From positions 42,208-106,207 of the forward strand of contig JAABST010000010.1 in the NCBI GenBank assembly GCA_011390275.1: DNA of 64,000 bases. The letters are read 5' to 3'. This DNA is from Geitlerinema sp. S16. Its GTDB lineage: Bacteria > Cyanobacteriota > Cyanobacteriia > Cyanobacteriales > Geitlerinemataceae. The number at the start of each line of letters is the position of its first letter. Position 1 is the first letter of the stretch. The notes below the pieces were generated by a model. That model saw nothing but the letters and a program-made list of their open reading frames with translations. It had not been told where the DNA came from and did no database searches. The translations under genes were made by a program, and so were the position numbers. This document shows, piece by piece, positions 18,182 through 27,242 of this stretch.

Positions 18182-20632
18182 TTAGCTGACACGTAGATCT
18201 TCAAAGGTGACAGGATCGCCAGAGTCGCGATCGCTCCCATTTGAGGATTGCCCACCGTGGGTTGAACTCAGGACGGAACCCTTGCTTGAACCGTTTCGCG
18301 CTGAGCCTTTGGCTGAACCGTTCGACCCGTTCGACCCGTTTGTCGCGGACAGAGCGGCCTCGGCACTATCTGCCGATGTATTGGAAATCTGCACCGATGC
18401 CTTTTGCAAAATGCTCGGATCTTTGACGAAGTCCGGCACATTGTCGGGACCCAGCAACGGACGCAGACCATTGAGTTCGGCCAAGATCGCCGAGCCGTTA
18501 TTAATCGCGACGGCCAACACCGGATCGAGCACAAAGATAACGCCCAGGATCATCGCCCCGAGGTTCGGCACAGCCACGATCGCCGTGTTCTGCCAGACCA
18601 CATCCATCGTCTGCTTCGCGATCCGGATCGCCATAATCAGGCTGGCGATATTGTCATCCATCAGCACGATATCCGCTGTTTCCCGTGCCATATCCGTCGC
18701 CGACGCGAACGAAATCGAGACATCCGCGTGAGCCAGCGCCGCCGAATCGTTAATGCCGTCCCCGACAAAAGCGATCGTCTTGCCGCTATCGTGAATCGAC
18801 TTCACCACCTCGACCTTACGCTCGGGGAAGGCTTCAGCGTAGACATTTTGCGGCGGAATGCCCAGCTCGGCAGCGATCGCCTCGGCCACGGGCTGCACAT
18901 CACCACTGAGCATGAACGGATTGATGCCTTCACGATGGAGATCGTCGATCACCAGCTTGCTTTCGAGACGCGGCGGATCACGGTAGAGAATCGCGCCGAT
19001 CGCCTCGCGATCGGTCGAAACGTAGACCACGGAGCTACCGCCGGTCGTAATCTCGGGATGGGCGCGATGCAGTTTCGACAGATTGATATTTTGCTTGTCC
19101 ATCAGACGACCGCTGCCAACATACACCGGCTGCTGATCGATCCGCGCCGAAATCCCGAAGCCCACGAGATAATCCCAGTCTTCGCATTCGCGTAAATCGA
19201 TGCCGTTTTCGCTGGCATGACGGACGATCGCCTCGGCGACCGGGTGCGTCAAACCCTGTTCAGCGGTGGCGGCGATTGCCAAGATATCGGCATCGGAATA
19301 TTTGCGATTGAGGGTGCAAATATCGACCACCTCGGCGTGGCCTTGGGTCAGTGTGCCGGTTTTGTCGAAGACGATCGTATCCACCCGCGCGAGCATCTCG
19401 ATCGCGCGACCGCTGCGAATAAATACGCCCTGACGCGCCGCATAGGTCAGCGCCGACAAAATCGCCGTCGGCACCGAAACGCGAATCCCCGTCCCAAAAT
19501 CGAGCGTAATCAGCGAAATACCGCGTGCTGCGCTGCCCGTCGCCGCCCAGACCGCACCACCGAGAAATAGCGTCGGTAAGACCGCTTGATTGCCGATTTT
19601 TTGGGCGTAATTTTCGATGCGCGTGTCATGAACCGGCGCGGCTTTCATCAGAGCGACGACCAGGCCCGCGCGGGTATTTTCGCCCGTCCGTTCGACGTTG
19701 ATGCGGATTGTGCCATCGACGATGAGGGTTGAGGCGTAGACTTCATCGCCAGGGCCACGGGTCACGGGAACCGATTCGCCGGTGAGTTTTTGCTGATCAA
19801 TCGTGGCGGTTCCGGTCGCGATGCTGCCATCGATCGGGATTTGGTCACCGGGGAAGACGACGACAATATCGCCTTCAATGACGTTTTTCAGTTCGACTTC
19901 AATGGTTTCGCCATTGCGCTCGACCCGTGCCGTTTTCCCCAGGCAGTCGAGCAGATCGAGGTTGGCGCGGGCTGTGCCACGTGCCGTCAGATCGCGAATC
20001 ACTTCACCGGATTCGAGCAAACCCAACATAAAGGCGGGCGGGAAAAAACGCCCCTCAAAGGTGTGCAGGACGATCGCCAGCGAGTCAAGAAAATCAACGT
20101 TTAACTCGCCTTCTTCCTCGATGCCTTCCCAGGCTCGCAGGAAGGCCGGTATTGATCCCACCAAAATCACCCCTGCAATCAGCCATAGCGGGATCGGTAT
20201 CCCGACGATCGCCCCCAAACTGAGCACCAAACTCAGTACCGGCATCCCCAGCCGTTCGGCGTAGTCGATATCGCTACTTTCTGCCGACGGTTCCGCAAGG
20301 ATAATTTCGGTCGATAGTTCGGTATTGGTCGCCTCTTCCAGGCAAGCGATCAGATTGTTCTGTACCTTGCGAGTCGAGACGATCGTGCTGTCATAGCAAA
20401 CGATCAGCGATTTGGCAGGCGGATTCACCCGCGCTTCGGTCACGCCATCGATATTGCTCGCCAACCATTCCAGGCGTGTGGCGTAATCTTCGTCCCAAGT
20501 CAGTTGCGGGACTTGTAGGCGAAATCGTCCGGGGATTGCATGGACGATTTTATAGTCGGGCAAATACAGCGTCGGGTTGGTGATCGAGGTACTGCCCGTC
20601 ACCGCAAGAGAATGGGGTCGATCGGCTAACAT
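18182..20632 (-). CDS. P1-type (heavy-metal class) ATPase, catalytically complete
   Basis: The 816-residue protein opens with an HMA-like ferredoxin fold (residues about 25-95: HAIPGRFRLQVP) lacking the CxxC metal pair. The catalytic set is intact: LTGESVP (T284-G285-E286), phosphorylated D423 in FDKTGTLTQ, the class-specific His-Pro at 463-464 in LTHPVAEA, and GDGIND at 624-629. The membrane metal-site position, usually CPC or SPC, reads LDFGTGIRVSVPT (D378), so the substrate class is uncertain. The C-terminal 80 residues are Ser/Asn/Gly-rich and disordered. It is the last large gene of an island containing three small membrane proteins and a degenerate paralogue. Confidence 0.9.
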   Translation of the reverse strand: MLADRPHSLAVTGSTSITNPTLYLPDYKIVHAIPGRFRLQVPQLTWDEDYATRLEWLASNIDGVTEARVNPPAKSLIVCYDSTIVSTRKVQNNLIACLEEATNTELSTEIILAEPSAESSDIDYAERLGMPVLSLVLSLGAIVGIPIPLWLIAGVILVGSIPAFLRAWEGIEEEGELNVDFLDSLAIVLHTFEGRFFPPAFMLGLLESGEVIRDLTARGTARANLDLLDCLGKTARVERNGETIEVELKNVIEGDIVVVFPGDQIPIDGSIATGTATIDQQKLTGESVPVTRGPGDEVYASTLIVDGTIRINVERTGENTRAGLVVALMKAAPVHDTRIENYAQKIGNQAVLPTLFLGGAVWAATGSAARGISLITLDFGTGIRVSVPTAILSALTYAARQGVFIRSGRAIEMLARVDTIVFDKTGTLTQGHAEVVDICTLNRKYSDADILAIAATAEQGLTHPVAEAIVRHASENGIDLRECEDWDYLVGFGISARIDQQPVYVGSGRLMDKQNINLSKLHRAHPEITTGGSSVVYVSTDREAIGAILYRDPPRLESKLVIDDLHREGINPFMLSGDVQPVAEAIAAELGIPPQNVYAEAFPERKVEVVKSIHDSGKTIAFVGDGINDSAALAHADVSISFASATDMARETADIVLMDDNIASLIMAIRIAKQTMDVVWQNTAIVAVPNLGAMILGVIFVLDPVLAVAINNGSAILAELNGLRPLLGPDNVPDFVKDPSILQKASVQISNTSADSAEAALSATNGSNGSNGSAKGSARNGSSKGSVLSSTHGGQSSNGSDRDSGDPVTFEDLRVS

Positions 20633-20825
20633 ATCGCGGGCTTGAGTGTCGTGGAGTGGCAGGAGCTAAAGCGGTAGAGCATTCCCTCCGGTCACAAACG
20701 ATCGACAGAACGACAAGTTGCAAACTCAACTTGAGAGCTGTGGATCGATGTGACTGGCTATCAGAGGGCAAAATGGGCAAAATTCGTCTTGAGGGTCAAC
20801 CGTCATCATTGACCCTCCAGGCCGA

Positions 20826-21125
20826 CTAGTTCGAGGTGATGTCAACTTGACGGGGCGCGTCACTATTGCGCGTCCGAGCGGCTTCTGCGCGAGCATCTTC
20901 AACCAAACTCTGAAAGTTTAGATTGGCTTCGTCGATCGCGGCTTTTGTATCATCAAACGCTTTGACAGCGCAAACAAGTCCACCTTTGGTGGCTTCGCGA
21001 ATGGAGTCCGAAAACTCGTCGCAGGCTTTTTGCGTTTGCTCTTGGGATTTACCGAGGAGCGAGCTGATTGCACCAGCGACAACGAGGCCGATGCCACCAA
21101 AAATTGCGATTTCTACGGGTTCCAT
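20826..21125 (-). CDS. Small Gly-zipper membrane protein, ATPase-island paralogue 1
   Basis: The start at ATG 21125 (MEPVEIAIFGGIGLVVAG) gives 99 residues. One glycine-rich membrane helix (residues about 5-24) is followed by an amphipathic Glu/Ala-rich helix (AAIDEANLNFQSLVEDARAE), a short polar linker and the tail RQVDITSN. The same plan recurs in the two genes upstream (21476-21769 and 22015-22308). It resembles DUF5132-type cyanobacterial proteins and, in architecture, the mycobacterial PacL (DUF1490) partners of metal P-type ATPases. It lies 190 bp upstream of the active ATPase gene. The function is inferred from context only. Confidence 0.75.
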   Translation of the reverse strand: MEPVEIAIFGGIGLVVAGAISSLLGKSQEQTQKACDEFSDSIREATKGGLVCAVKAFDDTKAAIDEANLNFQSLVEDARAEAARTRNSDAPRQVDITSN

Positions 21126-21475
21126 GTTGGTTCGGGGATGAGTTCTGGGTCGAGATGGATGTGGTCGCTGTGGGATCGTAGGCGCACCGGTTAATCGACA
21201 CGCCAGGGATCGCGACAACACGATCGCTTGCCCCATTGTAGCGGAGGCATCCAGCTCGTCCATTCCTAATTAATTCTACGTACATCTCAACCAGATCCGC
21301 CATAAAAATAGGCATGTCTGAAACAGGCCTAGATTCCGAAATATTAAAGAGCAAGGAGTCCAAGTGAATGAATGGAAGCCTTTGCTACGCATCGTAATCC
21401 ATTCATTAGATTGGGCTACTTAGAAGTATTAAAAGATATGAAGTATCAAATACAAAATACATTAATCTAATCCGC

Positions 21476-21769
21476 CTAATCTGAGTCGATCTCAACCTCT
21501 GTCGGAGATGACGCCGATGATGCTGATGGATCACCCGTACGACGATCGGCCTGAGCTTCGGCAACGAGATCTTGAAAGGCTTCGCCGAGTTCAGAAAAGG
21601 CCACTTTTGCCCGATCGGCGAGTTCTAAGCTGAGGACGATCGTCGATTTGGCAAGATTGCGGGTGGTATTGGCGATCGTGTGGCCGAGTACGGAGTCGAT
21701 CGCGTTGACGATCGGCGCGAAGACAAGGCCGCCGAGGAGAAAGGCGAGAAGAAGTGGGCCGAATTCCAT
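21476..21769 (-). CDS. Small Gly-zipper membrane protein, ATPase-island paralogue 2
   Basis: The start at ATG 21769 (MEFGPLLLAFLLGGLVF) gives 97 residues. It has a single membrane helix, a helical region ending GEAFQDLVAEAQADRR, a Ser-rich linker and the acidic tail TEVEIDSD. The FxDLVAEA core and the terminal VEI-acidic motif match paralogues 1 and 3. It is the middle of three tandem copies between two P-type ATPase genes. The long frame upstream of 21769 is Arg/Pro-rich and was not used. Confidence 0.75.
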   Translation of the reverse strand: MEFGPLLLAFLLGGLVFAPIVNAIDSVLGHTIANTTRNLAKSTIVLSLELADRAKVAFSELGEAFQDLVAEAQADRRTGDPSASSASSPTEVEIDSD

Positions 21770-22014
21770 TAGTAATCGTGTGCGGTGTCCTGGCGGTGGT
21801 TGCGGTCGCATCGCGAGCCGTTGGCGCGATCGTCACTGTACAGGACTATTCAACGATCGCGATCAGAGATCGGCAAATTTTCCAGATCAGCGAAAAAGAC
21901 CGTTCAACACTGCCGGTTTAAACGATCGAATCTTTAAACGTTCGCTCGTAAAAGTCTGATCGTCAACGTCCGCTCGCAAACGCCCGCTCGCAAACGTTCG
22001 CGCCTTGCGGTCGC

Positions 22015-22308
22015 TTAATCGGCTTCGATTTCCACTTGGCTTGGGGGCTGCGATGATTCAGAGGAAGACCGCTTCGACTGATTCGCTTCCATTCGCGCTT
22101 CGGCCATTAAATCGTTAAAAGACTCACTCGCTTCCGCGATCGCGCCTTGAGCATTGTCCATCGCCTCCATCGACCAGGCCAAACCCTGCTTCATCGCCGT
22201 CCGCACGGGATCATCCGCGTCATTTCCATCTTTGCCGAGTACCGTGCCAGCGGCTCCCATAACTGCACCCGCGCCAAAGGCCAGTGCCGATACAATTGCG
22301 AACTCCAT
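22015..22308 (-). CDS. Small Gly-zipper membrane protein, ATPase-island paralogue 3
   Basis: The 97-residue protein MEFAIVSALAFGAGAVMGAA has a glycine/alanine-rich membrane helix, then MKQGLAWSMEAMDNAQGAI, the paralogue core ESFNDLMAEARMEA, a Ser/Gln-rich linker and the tail QVEIEAD. It lies 39 bp after the stop of the degenerate P-type ATPase gene, so the two are almost certainly co-transcribed. Confidence 0.78.
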   Translation of the reverse strand: MEFAIVSALAFGAGAVMGAAGTVLGKDGNDADDPVRTAMKQGLAWSMEAMDNAQGAIAEASESFNDLMAEARMEANQSKRSSSESSQPPSQVEIEAD

Positions 22309-22347
22309 AGGTCTCCCAATGCTTAGACGTTACAACGCTTACCGTTC

Positions 22348-24801
22348 TCATGATATCGCAAGGTTTTGAGGATTTTGAGGAAAGTCAGTTGAGTCTGGGT
22401 TTGGGGGTTTGGGTTTGTCCTGTGGTGGGGTCTGCGGTGGGGTCTCGATCGCGCGATCGCCAAACAGTGCTTCCAGGTCACGATCGCTGAGGGTTGCTTC
22501 GTGATCGCCAGCTTTCACACCATCCTGCGACTCACGACGGGACTTGGATCGACCTCGCCGCAGTTGCAAGCCGTTAAACTCCGCCAGCAACACCGCGCAT
22601 TGGTTGATCATCACGGCCAGCACGGGATCGAACCCGAACAGCATCCCGGTTAACACGACGCCAAGGTTGGGCATAATCACCGTGGCAGCATTGAGGGTGG
22701 CCATGGTGGCGGCCTGTTGGGCGATCGCGATCGCGTGGGGAAGATCGCGCAGGTCACCATCGATCGCGACCAGATCAATCCGACGATCCGCCAGACTCAC
22801 ATCCAAAGTTGTACCAATTTCGGCGAATAATCCTTGACGATCAATCGGAATTTCAAATTCTTGATCGCGACTGATCCATAACAGTTCACGGGGTTCGCGA
22901 TGACGATCAGTGTTTGGTAACCGGCTTGATCGCAGGTTATGACGATCGCTCAATTCATCCCACACATCGAGCCGATCCTCTGGGGTCGCGGCAGCGATCA
23001 CGCACTCGGGCGCGATCGCCAGTTGTCGAGCGATCGCCGCGATCACCTGGGCGCGATCGTCGCCGATGAGATAGCCGGTGATGCCCTCGGTCTGTAAGGT
23101 CGCGATCGCCTCCTCTGCCGTCGGGCAAACCTGTACCCCATAGCCCACCGCGCCGAGTAACTCATCCTCACAAACGACAAAGAGTAAACGCTCAAATTCG
23201 TGGTGCAGGTCTGAATCGGAGGGAGCCGGGGGCTGAAAGAGTTCGGGATAGCGTTGGCGAAACGCATCGCCAGGAAATCCGCGCTGAATCAGCCACGCTT
23301 CGGAGCCGATCAAAATGGTTTGCCCGAGAATCTCCGCTTCAATGCCGCCGCCAGGGATGACATGATGGCGATCGCAGGCGAGTTGCGCGGCGTCGATCGT
23401 TTCGGCGTAACCGGCCAAAATGTCGCTGAGGGCGAAATCGAGATCGTGATAGGCCGATGCAACAAACGAGATCAGGATCGATGGCGGCGTCTCGGATTTG
23501 AGGGGATAGACCTCGGTGACGGCCATCGGGATCACAACACTCGATAGCTCAAACACGGCGATTTTCACCCCGACCAATCGTTCTAGGACTCGCCCATCTC
23601 GCAAATAAATTCCCTGACGTGCAGCGCCGATCGTGGCGCTGAGTGCGGTGGTCGGTAGCGTCACGGCGAGACCCGTACCGAAGTCGAGCTGTAATAACGG
23701 CAGCGCCCGTAGGGGAAAGCCCAAGGCGAGTAGCGATCCTGTTCCGATTAGCGTGGGCGCCACGATCGCCCCCGAGATCGCATTAAGCCGATCGCCAAAA
23801 CAGGTGTGGGCGATGGTGGCGGTATCGGCCAGGTGTCGGACGATCACCGCGTGGGTGGCGTTGCCCGATCGTTGCGCCCGCACACGCAGTTCGCCGCGCG
23901 TGACGAGGGTTCCCGCGTCGAGGCGTTGCCCGATCGCCAGCGCTGAGATCGAACCGGGTTCGCACCATAACGGTGCAACGACCTGGGTTTGCGGCGCGAT
24001 CGCCACAATTTCACCATCGATCGGCACGCGCTCATCCTGACCCACAATCACCACATCGCCGATCTGCAACAGTGGAACCGCGATCGCGATCGCCTCATTG
24101 CCGCGCTCAACCCAGGTTTGACCCCGCATTTGATGATCGAGCAGGGTCGATAATTCATCGCGCTCTTCTTGGCCGGTGCGATCGCGCACGATGATCCCGA
24201 CTTCGTTCAGTGTGGCCAATAGCGCCGGAGCAATAAACTGGCCTTGGGCAAGCTGCCCCGCCATCCAAAGCGTATCGAGCAGCTCGACTTTGAGCTGCCG
24301 ATCGCGAGGTTCCTCGGCGGTTAATCCCGCTAACCCCCGTGAAACAATCGGCCATGCTGCAAGGCCGATCACGCCTGCTGTTAGCGCGATCGGCAATTCG
24401 ATTAAGGTGGCGAGTCCGGCGAGTCCTAAGCTGGCGATCGGCGTGGCGAGCTGTTGCCAATCGTCGCCCGTGGGTTGCGTGTTGGCGCGATCGTCTTCAG
24501 GCTGATCCGTGCGCGTCGTGGGTGATCCCTCGTTGATCGCGTGACCGAATACCGGCACGATCGCGATCCGGGCGCTGAGATCATCGAGAAATGACCGGTC
24601 AGACGTATCGGCTTCGGCATGACGCGGATCGGTGACGTATTCGATCACCGCCGATCGTACCGTCGGATTAAACCGTAAGGATTTGAGGCGGGGGAGGTTT
24701 TCCAGCTCGGTTTGTAGGCGTGCGAAATCGTCCGCTGCGCTCAGTTCGGGGAGGCGCAGGCGCAGGCGTCCGTGGATGTGATGGATAACGTGGTGCTGCA
24801 T
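22348..24801 (-). CDS. Catalytically dead P1-type ATPase paralogue (pseudoenzyme)
   Basis: An intact 817-codon frame from ATG 24801 (MQHHVIHHIHGRLRLR; a TTG start 11 codons earlier is possible). It aligns end to end with the neighbouring ATPase: HMA-like start, LDFGTGLAVTLPT at the membrane metal-site position, GDDRAQVIAAIARQL, and the last helices MPNLGVVLTG and FDPVLAVMINQ. Every catalytic motif is lost. DKTGT reads ELSSV (Asp to Glu at codon 23550-23548), TGES reads WCEP, the His-Pro pair is absent, and GDGxND is replaced near WISRDQEFE. No frameshift or stop interrupts it. It cannot form the normal phosphoenzyme, so a structural, regulatory or metal-binding role is likely. Confidence 0.85.
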   Translation of the reverse strand: MQHHVIHHIHGRLRLRLPELSAADDFARLQTELENLPRLKSLRFNPTVRSAVIEYVTDPRHAEADTSDRSFLDDLSARIAIVPVFGHAINEGSPTTRTDQPEDDRANTQPTGDDWQQLATPIASLGLAGLATLIELPIALTAGVIGLAAWPIVSRGLAGLTAEEPRDRQLKVELLDTLWMAGQLAQGQFIAPALLATLNEVGIIVRDRTGQEERDELSTLLDHQMRGQTWVERGNEAIAIAVPLLQIGDVVIVGQDERVPIDGEIVAIAPQTQVVAPLWCEPGSISALAIGQRLDAGTLVTRGELRVRAQRSGNATHAVIVRHLADTATIAHTCFGDRLNAISGAIVAPTLIGTGSLLALGFPLRALPLLQLDFGTGLAVTLPTTALSATIGAARQGIYLRDGRVLERLVGVKIAVFELSSVVIPMAVTEVYPLKSETPPSILISFVASAYHDLDFALSDILAGYAETIDAAQLACDRHHVIPGGGIEAEILGQTILIGSEAWLIQRGFPGDAFRQRYPELFQPPAPSDSDLHHEFERLLFVVCEDELLGAVGYGVQVCPTAEEAIATLQTEGITGYLIGDDRAQVIAAIARQLAIAPECVIAAATPEDRLDVWDELSDRHNLRSSRLPNTDRHREPRELLWISRDQEFEIPIDRQGLFAEIGTTLDVSLADRRIDLVAIDGDLRDLPHAIAIAQQAATMATLNAATVIMPNLGVVLTGMLFGFDPVLAVMINQCAVLLAEFNGLQLRRGRSKSRRESQDGVKAGDHEATLSDRDLEALFGDRAIETPPQTPPQDKPKPPNPDSTDFPQNPQNLAIS

Positions 24802-24923
24802 ACGGGACGCGCGGCGATCAATCGGCGATCGCAAGATTGAGTCAAATAGGGATCAAGATACGAGTTGGATCGATCCTAGCGGGTTCTTGGGCATTCTCAA
24901 GACAGCGATATTCAGATATTCAT

Positions 24924-24950
24924 CAAAAAACCGCTCAATTTGAGCGGTTT
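24924..24950 (-). terminator. Rho-independent terminator after moeB
   Basis: On the minus strand the hairpin AAACCGCTCAAATTGAGCGGTTT is followed by a T run. It lies 75 bp beyond the moeB stop. Confidence 0.8.
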
Positions 24951-25025
24951 CAGGGTTTAAGCGAGGCTTAAGTATTCTGGTTACTTGGATCGCGTGAATC
25001 GCATAAGTCGCGTGAATCGTGCGGC

Positions 25026-26198
25026 CTAATACTGAGGCACGGACGAATCAACCTCTTGGCTCCAGGCGTTAATGCCGCCTGTCACGTTCGTACCGTCGAT
25101 TCCGGCTTCCTTGAGGATGGCCAGTGCCTTCGCCGATCGGCCACCAAGCTTACAGTGTGCGATCAGCTTTTTGTCGCCGAGCGCGTCCTTCACCTTGGCC
25201 AGACCGCTACCATTTTCGAGATCGCCGAGGGGAACCAGCAGCGATCCGTCAATTTTGCCGATTTCGTACTCGTGCGGGTTACGCACATCGAGCAGCAGGA
25301 TATTATCGCGATCGCTATCCAGCGCTGCTTTCAGTTCGGTCACGCTCATTTCTGGGATGGTACTCACGCTGGCGGCCTCCGCTGCTTTAGCTTGGGGAAT
25401 TCCACAAAACTCTTGATAATCAATCAGCTTTTCAATCACCGGACGCTCGGGGTTCGGGCGTAGCTTCAGCTCACGGAACGTCATATCCAGCGAGTTGTAC
25501 AGCATCAGGCGACCGCTGAGGGTCGTACCTTTGCCGATGATGATTTTGATCGTTTCGGTGGCTTGAATAACGCCAATCATCCCCGGCAAAATGCCTAGCA
25601 CGCCACCTTCGGCGCAGGACGGAACCATTCCCGGCGGCGGCGGTTCGGGATAGAGGTCGCGGTAATTCGGACCGCCTTCGTAGTTAAAGACCGTCGCTTG
25701 GCCTTCAAAGCGGAAAATCGAGCCGTAGACATTGGGCTTATCCAGCAAAACGCAGGCGTCATTGACGAGATAGCGCGTCGGGAAATTATCCGTACCATCG
25801 ACCACGATGTCGTAGGGTTCGACAATCTCTAGCGCATTCTCAGAACTGAGCGCGACCTCGTGCAGCTCGACGTTACAGAACGGGTTGATCTCGTGGATAC
25901 GGTTTTTCGCCGATTCGATTTTCGGCTTACCGACCCAGGATGTCCCGTGGATTACTTGGCGTTGCAGGTTGGAGAAATCGACGACGTCAAAATCGACAAT
26001 CCCGATCGTGCCGACACCAGCAGCGGCCAAGTACAGCAGCAGCGGCGAACCAAGCCCGCCTGTACCGACACACAGAACTTTCGCGGCCTTGAGACGTTTT
26101 TGTCCCTCAACGCCCACCTCGGGCAAAATCAGGTGGCGTGAGTAGCGTTCGTAATCTTCTTGAGTTAACTGGATATTGTCCAGATTTGGGTTGAGCAT
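25026..26198 (-). CDS. moeB: MoeB/ThiF-type sulfur-carrier adenylyltransferase with rhodanese domain
   Basis: The protein has 390 residues. Residues about 10-260 form an E1-like adenylation domain: CVGTGGLGSPLLLYLAAAG nucleotide loop, DFDVVDFSNLQRQ, DGTDNFPTRYLVND and the VPSCAEGGVLG segment. Residues about 285-388 form a rhodanese domain with active-site Cys in LIAHCKLGGRSAKAL. Such fusions activate the C-terminal glycine of MoaD or ThiS and pass sulfur to it, for molybdopterin or thiamine. Which carrier it serves is not settled by the sequence. The gene stands alone with its own terminator. Confidence 0.92.
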   Translation of the reverse strand: MLNPNLDNIQLTQEDYERYSRHLILPEVGVEGQKRLKAAKVLCVGTGGLGSPLLLYLAAAGVGTIGIVDFDVVDFSNLQRQVIHGTSWVGKPKIESAKNRIHEINPFCNVELHEVALSSENALEIVEPYDIVVDGTDNFPTRYLVNDACVLLDKPNVYGSIFRFEGQATVFNYEGGPNYRDLYPEPPPPGMVPSCAEGGVLGILPGMIGVIQATETIKIIIGKGTTLSGRLMLYNSLDMTFRELKLRPNPERPVIEKLIDYQEFCGIPQAKAAEAASVSTIPEMSVTELKAALDSDRDNILLLDVRNPHEYEIGKIDGSLLVPLGDLENGSGLAKVKDALGDKKLIAHCKLGGRSAKALAILKEAGIDGTNVTGGINAWSQEVDSSVPQY

Positions 26199-26564
26199 GA
26201 CAGTCCATGTAGGAGCGTTATGTGATGCGATCCCGGAGTGAGCGTTCGTTTCATGCGAGCTTGCCTCAGGTTCGCAAGGCCGTCATGTCGGGATAAACAA
26301 AACTCTGCCGCCGCACATAAGACCAAGGTTTAGACGATGGCAGAGTTATTTCGCGTCAAAAGGATGCTTCTCGGCCTATTATTTTACCAAGAAATGCGGA
26401 TCGGATGCTGTGGTGCGATCGAAAAGATTTTGATACAGAAAAATGCGACACCCTTCTCGGATTCCAAACCGTAAACCAAACCATAGCGGCTAGGTCGAAC
26501 CGGGTCAGTTCAGGCCGCCATAGTGCTGAATCTTCGTGAGGAGGGCATCGCTAGGAGGACATTG
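26199..26564. other. Intergenic gap between YggT gene and moeB
   Basis: No gene is visible. A long-armed hairpin (AACTCTGCC about 26300, GGCAGAGTT about 26340, loop roughly 30 nt) lies within it and may be a structured leader or terminator. Confidence 0.35.
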
Positions 26565-26849
26565 TTAGAAGGATGTGCCGCCAACCAATAAAGCCGGAAC
26601 GACGGATTGTGCGATTTGCAGCAGGAAAATTGCCAGAATCGCCGATAGGTCAATGCCACCGATCGGGGGAATCAGCGATCGAAAAAGATTGAGGTACGGA
26701 TCGGTCAGTTGACCGAGAATCGAAAACGGTGGATCGAACCAATTGACACTCGGGAACCAGCTCAACAGGATACGCACGATGAGCAGTGCCAAATAGATGT
26801 TGAGAAACGTGCTGAGGGTTTGGACGAAAAGTCCGACAACAGGATTCAT
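26565..26849 (-). CDS. YggT family membrane protein (Ycf19-like)
   Basis: The 94-residue protein has two membrane helices (LNIYLALLIVRILLSWFP and DLSAILAIFLLQIAQSVV) around the family motif DPYLNLFRSLIPPIGGIDLS. The YggT/Ycf19 family is found in bacteria and plastids and is linked to envelope or thylakoid organisation (CCB3-like and related), but this member is not characterised. It is monocistronic here. Confidence 0.9.
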   Translation of the reverse strand: MNPVVGLFVQTLSTFLNIYLALLIVRILLSWFPSVNWFDPPFSILGQLTDPYLNLFRSLIPPIGGIDLSAILAIFLLQIAQSVVPALLVGGTSF

Positions 26850-27242
26850 AAAACTTACAAATTCACGAGGTTACGAGGCTGTAGGACGGTGTCACGTCGA
26901 GACGTCGAGACCATGACCCGGTGTCTATTGTGACCAGTGTACTTTATTGGCCAGAATGACCGATAGGAGTATGAGCAGTTGAGATTGCCGAACCGACATG
27001 AACCCTCAAGACTCTCATCGAAGACATCAAAAGGCTCACGTTAGAGCTTGACTAAACTCGTTAACCTCACGTTCAAGCTCAACCGATCAAGTCTCATCAA
27101 CGCATTTAGGCTCAATACACTCAGGCTTGAAAAAGACTATGCAGGGTAGACCTAGTTGTGAAGCTAGGAACCCGTGAGGAGCGAATAGGCACAGTGACGG
27201 CGGACTGAAACGAGCCGATACTATGCACAAGACCCAAAGATC
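26850..27242. other. Gene-free stretch with a possible structured RNA
   Basis: There is no ORF of interest. The segment 27130-27242 contains a compact hairpin GGGTAGACCTAG / CTAGGAACCC and runs directly into a strong terminator hairpin. It could encode a small RNA on the plus strand. I do not recognise it as 6S RNA, tmRNA or SRP RNA. Confidence 0.3.

Noticed and set aside
18404..19195. Plus-strand 263-codon frame opposite the active P-type ATPase
   Set aside because: His/Arg/Asp-rich composition typical of an antisense shadow; the minus strand holds a clear ATPase.
22348..24801. Ordinary pseudogene call for the second P-type ATPase
   Set aside because: The frame is free of stops and frameshifts over 817 codons, and structural segments are conserved.
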